The translations under genes and the position numbers were made by a program. Shown piece after piece: positions 1 to 6,905 of a DNA stretch of 19,775 bases. Below the pieces are notes generated by a model, which searched no databases, was not told where the DNA came from, and saw nothing but the letters and a program-made list of their open reading frames with translations. Source of the DNA: Bacteroidales bacterium (lineage in GTDB: Bacteria > Bacteroidota > Bacteroidia > Bacteroidales > UBA932); assembly GCA_020026355.1 (NCBI GenBank), contig JAHHQP010000037.1, forward strand, positions 1 to 19,775, given 5' to 3'. How positions within the stretch are numbered: position 1 is the stretch's first letter; each line of letters begins with the position of its first letter.

Positions 1-50
1 ATCTAAGAAGGCCTCTTAATCAATATTAACCGTCCAACTTTTGGGGGTCA
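1..50. mobile_element. Possible terminal end of an IS3-type insertion sequence (body off-window)
   Basis: Bases 32-50 read GTCCAACTTTTGGGGGTCA. On the other strand this is TGACCCCC followed by AAAAGTTGGAC, which resembles the terminal inverted repeats I know from IS3-family elements (IS150-like group), whose ends are TG...CA. The element would lie to the left, ending at base 50, with only its last bases in the window. No transposase coding, opposite repeat or target duplication can be seen here, so the call rests on recall of the repeat alone. Confidence 0.35.
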
Positions 51-99
51 TATCAGAATCACTTCTGGTCCGGCTTCTTGCATATTGAGTATTTCAGAA

Positions 100-1737
100 T
101 TATCTGTACTGTGCAAACTCGATATCCTTAGCAGCTCTTTCAGCAAGCTTAGGGTTCTTGCAAGCGATCTCGAGGTTAGCTTTCACCTCGTCTGCTTTAC
201 CCATTCTTGCGGCAGCGACTGCTCTGAGGTATGCGGATTTGCCGCATTTGCATTTGTGTCCGCACTCTGCGATGCTGTAGTCACCGTTGAGGACTTTCAC
301 GAGGTCAGCGTTGAAGGATTTCACGCCTGCGAGTTTCTCGGCAGCAGCCTTGTAGTCACCTGCGAGGATGTCGAGGAGACCGAGGTTCTGATTAGCAGCC
401 TCGTTGGCAGCAGCTTTGAAGTATTTAGCAGCCTCAGCTCTGTCACCTTTGCGGAGGGCAAGGACACCCATCGCGTTGTTCCAGTCAGCGTCTTCCTCGG
501 CTTTAGCGAGCTCAGCAGCAGCTTTGTCAAGTTTGTTGGTCTTGATGTAGAGAACTGCAAGGTTATACTGTGCAGTGTTGCTGTTGAATTTCTCGATAGC
601 TTTTCTGTAGAGAGCCTCTTTGTCTTCAGCTTTCTTCACGAGAGTTGCAGAACGGAGGAGTGCAGGCTCGTCAAGCACGTCGATGTTCTCTTCTACCAGC
701 TGGAGAAGTTCCTCTGAAGAATAGTTGGTGAACTCAACGTTAGCGATGAATCTTGCACGGCGGAGCTCCGGAAGGATCTCTTTTGCAAGAGTAGTGTATA
801 CTGCAGACATGTTCTTGATCTCCTGCTCACGGACAGCTGGATCACTGTACATGGAAAGAACGCGGATGATCAGGTCTTTGTCTTCGATGTCTGAAGCTGC
901 GACGAGCTCCTGGAAGCCTTCCCAGTCCTCACCGACGCTCTGTACGTTTACAGGAGCCTCTACGGAGTGGTTCTTGGTGATCTTGGAAAAAGCTTTCTCT
1001 GCGGAAGAAGAACGGTTGTCTGAAAGTTTGGCATTCATGTCTTCCTTACCGTCCGGTGAAGCGTAAGCGACGATGTCAGTGCTTACCAACGCTTTGCGCT
1101 CGTTAGCTTTGATCTCATCGATAGCGCTCTGGAAATCTTTGATAGACTGTGATTTCAACTCTTTGCTTCTTACATTGGAGCTGTTGATGTTGTAAAGGAT
1201 CTGGCCTTCAGCAGTCTGTTTGATGATTTCCTGATAACCGTCAGCTTTGTAGTCGACTACACCGTCCTGGCATGCGAGCATGTAGGTAGTGATCGCACCC
1301 TCAGCTGCCTTCTTGACTGGAAGTTCAACGAATTTTGATTTGTATCTTACAACGCCGCGGAGCTCGAGATGACATTTCTCCATTCCTGGTTTGTAAGCGA
1401 ACTTCACATGTTTGGTGATGGTAGCGCCTTCTGAAGGAACAACTTCATAGTTGTCTTTCACTTTCTCACCCTGGAAGGTGAAAGGCTCCATCTTCTCCTC
1501 GCCACCTTCATAGACGATCACCGGAGTGACGTCAAGGATAGCCTGCGGATGGAAATAATCGTTCGGATAAGTTACAGTGACATCAGCGTTGATTTCACCG
1601 CCAACTACTTCAAGGATAGCTGGCTCGCAGTTTACGTTTACGTTTTCTGCCATCTTAGCCATCTTTTCAGGGGAGCTGCAAGCTACTGCAGCGACGCCTG
1701 TGAGGGCAGCCAAAATGAGTTTGCTAACTTTTTTCAT
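100..1737 (-). CDS. OmpA-like/TPR-containing lipoprotein
   Basis: This 545-residue exported lipoprotein probably sits in the outer membrane. The N-terminus is a lipoprotein signal with the lipid-carrying Cys at residue 20 (GVAAVAC). Residues about 30-150 look like beta-rich domains. Residues about 215-335 contain an OmpA-C-like segment (AYASPDG, then NAKLSDNRSSSAEKAF, then RRARFIANVEF), a domain type that usually contacts peptidoglycan. Residues about 355-545 are Ala/Lys-rich helical repeats of TPR type (for example YNLAVLYIKTNKLDKAAAEL). A small Cys/His cluster, CGHKCKC (492-498), interrupts the repeats. The ATG at 1737 is followed directly by the signal peptide. The gene stands alone, divergent from the sigma-54 activator gene. 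Bacteroidales genomes carry similar proteins annotated as hypothetical or TPR proteins; I know no assigned function. An envelope structural or scaffolding role is inference. Confidence 0.85.
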   Translation of the reverse strand: MKKVSKLILAALTGVAAVACSSPEKMAKMAENVNVNCEPAILEVVGGEINADVTVTYPNDYFHPQAILDVTPVIVYEGGEEKMEPFTFQGEKVKDNYEVVPSEGATITKHVKFAYKPGMEKCHLELRGVVRYKSKFVELPVKKAAEGAITTYMLACQDGVVDYKADGYQEIIKQTAEGQILYNINSSNVRSKELKSQSIKDFQSAIDEIKANERKALVSTDIVAYASPDGKEDMNAKLSDNRSSSAEKAFSKITKNHSVEAPVNVQSVGEDWEGFQELVAASDIEDKDLIIRVLSMYSDPAVREQEIKNMSAVYTTLAKEILPELRRARFIANVEFTNYSSEELLQLVEENIDVLDEPALLRSATLVKKAEDKEALYRKAIEKFNSNTAQYNLAVLYIKTNKLDKAAAELAKAEEDADWNNAMGVLALRKGDRAEAAKYFKAAANEAANQNLGLLDILAGDYKAAAEKLAGVKSFNADLVKVLNGDYSIAECGHKCKCGKSAYLRAVAAARMGKADEVKANLEIACKNPKLAERAAKDIEFAQYR

Positions 1738-1796
1738 TTTTTTTAGAGTTTATTAAGGTTTGATATATCTTTTCTTTCGTTATGTGGAAGCATAAG

Positions 1797-1829
1797 TTTC
1801 GCAAATATAAGTAATATTTTGTATTTTTG
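1797..1829 (+). promoter_or_regulatory. Promoter of the sigma-54 activator/lptE/secG cluster, leaderless-type spacing
   Basis: TATTTTTG at 1822-1829 fits the Bacteroidota -7 consensus TAnnTTTG. TTTC at 1797-1800 is a three-of-four match to the -33 TTTG, with 21 bases between. The ATG at 1837 follows after only seven bases, so the transcript would start at or just before the start codon and carry no ribosome-binding leader. Confidence 0.5.
1802..1809 (-). promoter_or_regulatory. -7 promoter element for the OmpA/TPR lipoprotein gene
   Basis: On the minus strand these bases read TATATTTG, an exact fit to the Bacteroidota -7 consensus TAnnTTTG. The expected start of transcription lies near 1796, giving a leader of roughly 60 nt before the ATG at 1737. 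I see no good TTTG at the -33 position. The element lies back to back with the promoter of the sigma-54 activator gene, 12 bases away. Confidence 0.5.
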
Positions 1830-1836
1830 TGCCATT

Positions 1837-3057
1837 ATGTTGAACCAAAATCTGCAAATACTGAAAAACAAGTTCGACATCATCGGCAACGATCCTGCAC
1901 TGAACAGAGCGCTCGAAGTTGCGGTAGCTGTCGCACCTACGGACATCACGGTCCTCGTAGTCGGGGAAAGCGGTGTCGGTAAGGAAAATATTCCGAAGAT
2001 CGTCCACTATAACAGCAGACGTAAGACAAGCAAATATTTTGCCGTAAACTGCGGTGCAATCCCGGAGGGAACCATCGATTCGGAACTTTTCGGGCATGAA
2101 AAGGGAGCGTTTACCGGCGCGAACGAGATGAGACGCGGATATTTCGAGGAAGCGGACGGCGGAACGCTCTTTCTGGATGAGATCGGGGAGCTCCCGCTTT
2201 CTTCTCAGGCCAAGCTTCTGCGTGTGCTCCAGTCCGGTGAATTCATCCGGGTCGGCTCGTCCAAAGTCCTGAAGACGGACGTGCGGGTCATCGCCGCGAC
2301 GAACAAGAACCTCTTGCATGCCGTCAACCAGGGAAAATTCAGGGAAGATCTCTATTATCGGCTCAATGCGGTGACCATCAGCATGCCGGCATTGCGGGAA
2401 CGTGGAATGGATATTCACCTGCTTTTCCGTAAATTTGCGGCTGATTTCGCAGAGAAATATAGCCTGGCAGGTATCTCGCTGACGGATGAAGCGGTGGTCA
2501 GGTTGCGGAAATACAGGTGGCCGGGCAATATCCGTCAACTGAAGAACGTGGCGGAGACGGTCTGCATCCTGGAGTCCGCAGGAGTGCCGCTCCGGGACGG
2601 AAAACGAGAGATAGATGCGCTTACCTTGTCCAAATACATTCCGAAAGATCAGGATAATCTGCTTCCGATGAAGGTCCGTCAGCTGGAACCGGAAGAGCAG
2701 CCTGGAGAGAGGGAGATGCTCATCCGTACGGTGTTCCAGTTGAAGCATGATGTGGAATATCTGAAGGAGCTGGTGACCAAGGCGGGGTTGGCTGGCGTGC
2801 AGGATTCTACCGCTCCGGTCATCGCGGCACCGCACCTTTCCATGCCGGACGACGGTTCCTATTTCGATGAGGCACCGGAAGAGCAGGATGGCGGAAGCGC
2901 ACCGGAAGTGCTCACCATAGAAAAATCAAACCTGGATCTGATTCGTCAGACCTTGCAGAAATACGGCGGCAACCGCAAGAAGGCGGCGGAAGAACTGGCC
3001 ATTTCAGAAAGGACCCTGTATAGAAAGATCAAACAGATGGAAAACGAAAAGAAATGA
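1837..3057 (+). CDS. Sigma-54-dependent transcriptional activator (AAA+ and Fis HTH, no receiver domain)
   Basis: A 406-residue enhancer-binding protein that would use ATP hydrolysis to open sigma-54 RNA polymerase complexes. Seen in order: a short N-terminus without receiver, GAF or PAS domain; the AAA+ domain with Walker A GESGVGKE (43-50), the sigma-54-contacting loop GAFTGA (90-95), Walker B LFLDEIGEL (111-119), REDLYYRL (169-176) and WPGNIRQL (228-235); a linker of about 100 residues rich in acidic residues; and a Fis-type helix-turn-helix (about 365-400). The start was set at ATG 1837; an in-frame TTG at 1819 would fall inside the promoter. The stop overlaps the lptE start as ATGA. As recalled, this gene precedes lptE in many Bacteroidota, which suggests envelope-linked regulation, but its targets are unknown. 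Without a receiver domain it may be controlled by its amount or by a partner protein. Confidence 0.92.
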   Translation: MLNQNLQILKNKFDIIGNDPALNRALEVAVAVAPTDITVLVVGESGVGKENIPKIVHYNSRRKTSKYFAVNCGAIPEGTIDSELFGHEKGAFTGANEMRRGYFEEADGGTLFLDEIGELPLSSQAKLLRVLQSGEFIRVGSSKVLKTDVRVIAATNKNLLHAVNQGKFREDLYYRLNAVTISMPALRERGMDIHLLFRKFAADFAEKYSLAGISLTDEAVVRLRKYRWPGNIRQLKNVAETVCILESAGVPLRDGKREIDALTLSKYIPKDQDNLLPMKVRQLEPEEQPGEREMLIRTVFQLKHDVEYLKELVTKAGLAGVQDSTAPVIAAPHLSMPDDGSYFDEAPEEQDGGSAPEVLTIEKSNLDLIRQTLQKYGGNRKKAAEELAISERTLYRKIKQMENEKK

Positions 3058-3566
3058 AATTCAGACAGTTATTGATGCCGGTGTTGCTGGCTCTTGCCAC
3101 CATGACGGCAGTTTCCTGCGGGATCTACTCCTTTACCGGTACTTCCATCCAGCCGGACGTGAAGACCGTGACCATCAATTATTTCGAATATAAGGCTCTG
3201 CGGGTGAACCCGAGCTTCAGCAGTGCCATCACAGATGCTTTGCAGGAGAAATTCCGCAAACTGACCAGGTTGGAGCAGGTGCCTCAGGAAGGAGATCTGG
3301 AAATTGTCGGTGAAGTGACCGGGTATGATATCCGTGCGATGGGTGTGACAGCCAATGAAACGGCAGCCCAGAACCGTCTGACGGTTTCCATCAAGATTTA
3401 TTTCACGAACCGGAAGTATCCGGAAGACGATATGGAGAAAAGTTTCTCGGCTTATGCTGATTTCGATGCGTCCCAGTCTCTGGATGCCGTGGAGCAGGCG
3501 CTCTGTGATGAGATCATCGAGAAACTTTGTGAAGATGTATTCAACTCGACTGTAGCGAACTGGTAA
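3054..3566 (+). CDS. lptE: LPS assembly lipoprotein LptE
   Basis: A 170-residue outer-membrane lipoprotein; in the known system LptE plugs the LptD barrel that places LPS in the outer leaflet. The signal peptide ends in AVSC with lipid-carrying Cys22, followed by GIYSFTGTSI, an opening typical of Bacteroidota LptE. The body has the family's pattern: VTINYFEYKA, then a helix with SSAITDALQEKF, then GDLEIVGEVTGYDIR and a strand with RLTVSIKIYF. The length is normal. The start overlaps the stop of the sigma-54 activator gene by four bases, so translation is probably coupled, and the next gene begins one base after the stop. lptD is not in the window. Confidence 0.88.
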   Translation: MKFRQLLMPVLLALATMTAVSCGIYSFTGTSIQPDVKTVTINYFEYKALRVNPSFSSAITDALQEKFRKLTRLEQVPQEGDLEIVGEVTGYDIRAMGVTANETAAQNRLTVSIKIYFTNRKYPEDDMEKSFSAYADFDASQSLDAVEQALCDEIIEKLCEDVFNSTVANW

Positions 3567-3567
3567 T

Positions 3568-4173
3568 ATGGATTATATAGATTTGGGCAGGTTGACGCTG
3601 GATGAACTCATGGGGATGGTGAACATCTACCCGTGGTTCGCGGCGGCGCGGCTTGAACTTTGTGGTCGTCTGGCAAAGATTGACCGGAATTGGGCACTGC
3701 GATATCTTTCGGAGTCGTCGCTCTATGTCGCGGATCTCTCGAAGGTCAGCGATCTGCTGCGGAAAGGTAAGGAAGATGACTGGACGGATGTTGAAGTGGA
3801 AGAATTGCTGAAGCAGTATATCGGCACGGAAAAGGCTGCGGACGAGGAGCCGGCAGCCGATCATCGGAGAAGAGTGCAGGTGATGCGGGGAGATTATTTC
3901 TCGCAGGAGGACTATGACAAGGTCAGGACAGCTGAGAATGATCATGTGTTCTCGCGTAATGTCGCCAAGATTCACCGGAATCAAGAGACTGTGGATTGTT
4001 CCGGTTCCGACAAGTTCGATCTGTATACCGAAACCTTGGCGCAGATCTATGCGGAACAGGGCTATTACGATGAGGCTAAGGAGATTTATTCAAAACTTAT
4101 TTTGGCAAATCCCGAAAAAAATGCTTACTTTGCAACCCTTATTGGAAAATTGGACCACGAGATAAAAAATTAG
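3568..4173 (+). CDS. TPR-like protein between lptE and secG, function unknown
   Basis: A 201-residue soluble protein without a signal peptide. Residues 1-100 are predicted helical with a conserved-looking NIYPWFAAARL segment. Residues about 100-145 are charged and probably flexible. Residues about 150-195 (TLAQIYAEQGYYDEAKEIYSKLILANPEKN) are a clear tetratricopeptide-type helix pair. The ATG lies one base after the lptE stop, and secG follows 11 bases after its own stop. I recall a protein of this kind at this place in other Bacteroidota, annotated hypothetical. A cytoplasmic adaptor role in the envelope cluster is inference from position. Confidence 0.8.
   Translation: MDYIDLGRLTLDELMGMVNIYPWFAAARLELCGRLAKIDRNWALRYLSESSLYVADLSKVSDLLRKGKEDDWTDVEVEELLKQYIGTEKAADEEPAADHRRRVQVMRGDYFSQEDYDKVRTAENDHVFSRNVAKIHRNQETVDCSGSDKFDLYTETLAQIYAEQGYYDEAKEIYSKLILANPEKNAYFATLIGKLDHEIKN
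4101..4132 (+). promoter_or_regulatory. Possible internal promoter for secG
   Basis: TTTG at 4101-4104 and TTACTTTG at 4125-4132, 20 bases apart, resemble the Bacteroidota -33 and -7 elements; the second base of the -7 element departs from TAnnTTTG. They lie inside the end of the preceding gene and would give secG a leader of about 45 nt, allowing secG to be made apart from the regulator and lptE. Confidence 0.35.
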
Positions 4174-4184
4174 AATAAAATACT

Positions 4185-4556
4185 ATGTCTGTAACGTTTA
4201 CAATTTTGGCTGTACTTGTCGTAATCGCAAGTATCCTGCTTACTCTTATAGTTCTTCTCCAGAATGGAAAAGGCGGTGGACTTGCCAGCAACTTCACTGC
4301 AGGTAACCAGACTTTCGGTGTCCGTCAGACTACTGACCTTCTTGAGAAAATCACTTGGGGACTGGTGACTTTCATCCTTGTCATTTCCATCGTCTCTACT
4401 TTGACCATGGAACCGCAGGACAAGACCATCAATACTGAGCTGACAACTCTTCCTGCACCGATCGCCAACGAGGAACCGGCTACTGAGGTGCTTCCAGCCG
4501 AGGATGTCACTGCTAATCCAGAAGCTACCCCTGCAGCTCCGGCAGAGAACAACTAA
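4185..4556 (+). CDS. secG: Protein translocase subunit SecG
   Basis: A 123-residue inner-membrane protein of the SecYEG channel. Two membrane segments are visible (about 4-26 and 57-75), joined by the conserved cytoplasmic stretch LLQNGKGGGLASNF and then FGVRQTTDLLEKITW, the signature of SecG. The tail after the second segment is long, acidic and rich in Ala, Pro and Glu, as is common in Bacteroidota SecG. It follows the TPR-like gene by 11 bases and is the last gene of the cluster before the clpB leader. Confidence 0.93.
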   Translation: MSVTFTILAVLVVIASILLTLIVLLQNGKGGGLASNFTAGNQTFGVRQTTDLLEKITWGLVTFILVISIVSTLTMEPQDKTINTELTTLPAPIANEEPATEVLPAEDVTANPEATPAAPAENN

Positions 4557-4566
4557 AGGGTGGATG

Positions 4567-4606
4567 CTGACAATTTGTCAGTAAAATCCGATTGGAATAT
4601 AATTTG
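4567..4606 (+). promoter_or_regulatory. clpB promoter with overlapping palindrome
   Basis: TATAATTTG at 4598-4606 is one base longer than TAnnTTTG and contains a perfect TATAAT (4598-4603). TTTG at 4574-4577 sits 20 bases upstream; read as a sigma-70 type, TTGTCA (4575-4580) is 17 bases from TATAAT. The perfect 15-base palindrome CTGACAATTTGTCAG (4567-4581) covers this upstream element, so it could be an operator where a dimeric regulator blocks polymerase. It has no T-tract, so it is not an obvious terminator for secG. Confidence 0.5.
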
Positions 4607-4608
4607 AC

Positions 4609-4668
4609 GATAGCCGTTTGTTCACAAGAGCAGACGGCTATCTCTGCGTAGGTATGGTCCGTCTGTTC
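4609..4668 (+). promoter_or_regulatory. Structured clpB leader with two mutually exclusive hairpins
   Basis: Hairpin A pairs 4609-4620 with 4631-4642: 12 pairs, one of them G-U, around a 10-base loop. Hairpin B pairs 4628-4637 with 4659-4668: 10 pairs, one of them G-U, around a 21-base loop. Both need bases 4631-4637, so only one can form at a time. Hairpin B ends nine bases before the Shine-Dalgarno sequence at 4677-4682. The pairs were read base by base. A switch acting on translation or transcript stability is inference. Confidence 0.4.
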
Positions 4669-4676
4669 CAAGAAAA

Positions 4677-4682
4677 AGGAGG
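4677..4682 (+). promoter_or_regulatory. Strong Shine-Dalgarno sequence for clpB
   Basis: AGGAGG lies seven bases before the ATG at 4690. This fixes the clpB start and rules against the upstream in-frame TTG at 4618. Such a full match is notable because Bacteroidota genes often lack one. Confidence 0.7.
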
Positions 4683-4689
4683 AACAATT

Positions 4690-6831
4690 ATGGACAATAA
4701 ATTACAGAATCTGCAAAAATTTGCAGTCAATCTCAACGAGAGGGCTGCACAGGGCAAATTGGATCCGGTCATCGGTCGTGATGAGGAAATCAGAAGGGTG
4801 CTCCAGATCCTGAGCCGAAGGACAAAGAACAATCCGATCCTGGTCGGAGAACCTGGCGTCGGAAAGACAGCGATATCGGAAGGTATCGCTCAGAATATCG
4901 TGAACGGCAATGTGCCGGAGAACCTGAAATCCAAGAGGATCTATTCCTTGGATCTGGGTGCGCTCATCGCTGGTGCGAAATATCAGGGTGAGTTCGAGGA
5001 ACGTCTGAAAGGCGTTGTCAAGGAGGTCGTGGACAGTGATGGTGAGATCATCCTGTTCATTGATGAGATCCATACTTTGGTCGGTGCCGGAAGGACTTCC
5101 GGGGCCATGGATGCTTCCAACATCCTGAAACCGGCTTTGGCCAGAGGTGAACTCCGGACCATCGGTTCCACGACTTTGGACGAGTATCAGAAATATTTCG
5201 AGACCGACAAGGCATTGGAGAGAAGATTCCAGATGGTGATGGTGGACGAGCCGACTCCGGCAGAATCCATTTCCATCATGAGGGGATTGAAAGAAAAATA
5301 TGAGAACCATCATAAGGTAAGGATCGAGGATGATGCGCTCATCGCGGCGGTGGAACTTTCACACCGGTACATCACGAACCGTTATCTTCCTGACAAGGCC
5401 ATTGACCTGGTGGATGAGGCGGCTTCCAAACTGAGGCTGGAGATGAATTCCGTGCCGGAACCGATCGATGAACTGAATTCAAAGATCCGTCAGCTCGAAA
5501 TCGAGAAGGCGGCGATCAAACGGGAAGGGGTTTCCCTCAAGATGGACAAGATTGAAGAGGAACTCAAGGAACTGGAAGACCGACGTAAGGTGCTGATGAA
5601 GAAGTGGGAAGAGGAGAAAGCGATTCTCAATGATCTCCAGGAAGCCCGTCAGAAGGTCGAGGATCTGAATTTCGAGGCGAAGAATGCTGAGAAGGCCGGC
5701 GATTTCGGCAAGGTGGCGGAATTGAGGTATGGCAAGATCGCTGAACTCAAGAACAAGATCCAGACCTTGCAGGAGCAGCAGGCCCAGGTGAAGGATCCGA
5801 TCATCACGGAGGCCGTGACCCCGGAAGATATCGCGGAGGTAGTTGCCAAGTGGACCGGTATTCCGGTGAAGAGGATGCTGGAGAGCGAGCGGGAGAAGCT
5901 GCTCCGTATGGAAACGGAACTGCACAAGCGTGTCGTGGGACAGAATCCTGCGATCGCGGCGGTGGCGGATGCGGTAAGACGCTCCAGAGCTGGTCTGCAG
6001 AACGAGAAACGGCCGATCGGTTCATTCCTGTTCATGGGTACGACCGGTGTCGGTAAGACCGAATTGGCGAAGGCTTTGGCCGAGTTCCTGTTCAATGATG
6101 AGACGATGATGACCCGTATCGATATGAGTGAGTACCAGGAAAGGCACTCCGTGAGCCGTCTGGTCGGTGCGCCTCCGGGATATGTCGGTTATGACGAGGG
6201 AGGTCAGCTGACGGAGGCCGTCAGGAGGAAACCTTATTCCGTCATCCTGCTGGATGAGATCGAGAAGGCACATCCGGATGTGTTCAACATCCTGCTTCAG
6301 GTGCTGGATGATGGCCGACTGACCGACAACAAGGGCCGGACAGTGGATTTCAAGAACACTATCCTGATCATGACTTCCAATGTCGGTGCTGATGTCGTGC
6401 AGGCCTATATGGAGAAATTGCCGGCTGAAGGTGCGGAGCGGGAGGCAATGCTGGCCAATTGCCGGAACGAGGTGATGGAGATTCTCAAGAAGAGCGTCCG
6501 TCCGGAGTTCCTGAACCGTATCGACGAGATCATCATGTTCGAGCCGCTCAGTCAGCGGAATATCCGTGAAATCCTGCAGCTGCAGATGAAGGACCTTCAG
6601 AACAAGTTGTCCGAGAATGGAGTGGCGATCACTTTCACTCCGGAGTTCGAGGACTACATGAGCACGAAGGGCTACGAGCCGGCTTACGGCGCCCGTCCGA
6701 TCAAGTGCTTGATGCAGCGTGAGCTGGTCAACTTGCTGGCCAAGGCGATCCTGGACGGTTCTGTCCATCGCGAGTCGGTCATTCAGGTGGATGTCAAGGA
6801 TGGACAGATTACAGTCTCAGATAAGAGATGA
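4690..6831 (+). CDS. clpB: ClpB-type AAA+ disaggregase lacking the N-terminal domain
   Basis: A 713-residue double-AAA+ chaperone that, with DnaK, threads and dissolves protein aggregates in the cytoplasm. Seen in order: first ATPase domain with Walker A GEPGVGKT (53-60), pore loop KYQGEF (97-102) and Walker B LFIDEIHTL (122-130); a coiled-coil middle domain of about 110 residues (about 255-370), long enough for ClpB rather than ClpC; second ATPase domain with Walker A GTTGVGKT (450-457), pore loop GYVGY (497-501) and LLDEIEKAH (520-528); and a C-terminal domain with PAYGARPIK. ClpB is usually about 860 residues; the N-terminal substrate-binding domain of about 145 residues is absent, and the 133 bases back to secG hold no trace of it. 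The protein begins near where E. coli ClpB has its internal start. A full-length copy elsewhere in the genome is possible. Confidence 0.93.
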   Translation: MDNKLQNLQKFAVNLNERAAQGKLDPVIGRDEEIRRVLQILSRRTKNNPILVGEPGVGKTAISEGIAQNIVNGNVPENLKSKRIYSLDLGALIAGAKYQGEFEERLKGVVKEVVDSDGEIILFIDEIHTLVGAGRTSGAMDASNILKPALARGELRTIGSTTLDEYQKYFETDKALERRFQMVMVDEPTPAESISIMRGLKEKYENHHKVRIEDDALIAAVELSHRYITNRYLPDKAIDLVDEAASKLRLEMNSVPEPIDELNSKIRQLEIEKAAIKREGVSLKMDKIEEELKELEDRRKVLMKKWEEEKAILNDLQEARQKVEDLNFEAKNAEKAGDFGKVAELRYGKIAELKNKIQTLQEQQAQVKDPIITEAVTPEDIAEVVAKWTGIPVKRMLESEREKLLRMETELHKRVVGQNPAIAAVADAVRRSRAGLQNEKRPIGSFLFMGTTGVGKTELAKALAEFLFNDETMMTRIDMSEYQERHSVSRLVGAPPGYVGYDEGGQLTEAVRRKPYSVILLDEIEKAHPDVFNILLQVLDDGRLTDNKGRTVDFKNTILIMTSNVGADVVQAYMEKLPAEGAEREAMLANCRNEVMEILKKSVRPEFLNRIDEIIMFEPLSQRNIREILQLQMKDLQNKLSENGVAITFTPEFEDYMSTKGYEPAYGARPIKCLMQRELVNLLAKAILDGSVHRESVIQVDVKDGQITVSDKR

Positions 6832-6851
6832 CAGCGATGAATATTGAAAAA

Positions 6852-6884
6852 AGAAGGGATGTGCCGTTGAGGTACATCCCTTCT
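6852..6884. terminator. Intrinsic terminator between convergent genes
   Basis: Bases 6852-6865 pair with 6871-6884: a 14-bp stem with one G-U and the five-base loop GTTGA. On the minus strand the stem is followed by TTTTTTC, the T-tract of a good intrinsic terminator for the unit ending at 6906. On the plus strand only a short GCTTTA follows, so it may end clpB transcription less efficiently. Confidence 0.8.
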
Positions 6885-6905
6885 GCTTTATAGAGGATCT
6901 GTTGA

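Noticed and set aside
1822..1838. Sigma-54-like promoter on the minus strand (TGGCAC ... ) before the OmpA/TPR gene
   Set aside because: TGGCAC fits the -24 part, but five bases later the sequence is TACA and lacks the GC required at -12. The TATATTTG element explains the gene better.
4567..4581. Palindrome as the secG terminator
   Set aside because: The seven-base arms have no loop to speak of and no T-tract follows; its place over the promoter element suits an operator better.
4618..4689. N-terminal extension of ClpB from TTG 4618
   Set aside because: The extra 24 residues resemble no N-domain, the stretch is part of the hairpins, and AGGAGG lies just before ATG 4690.
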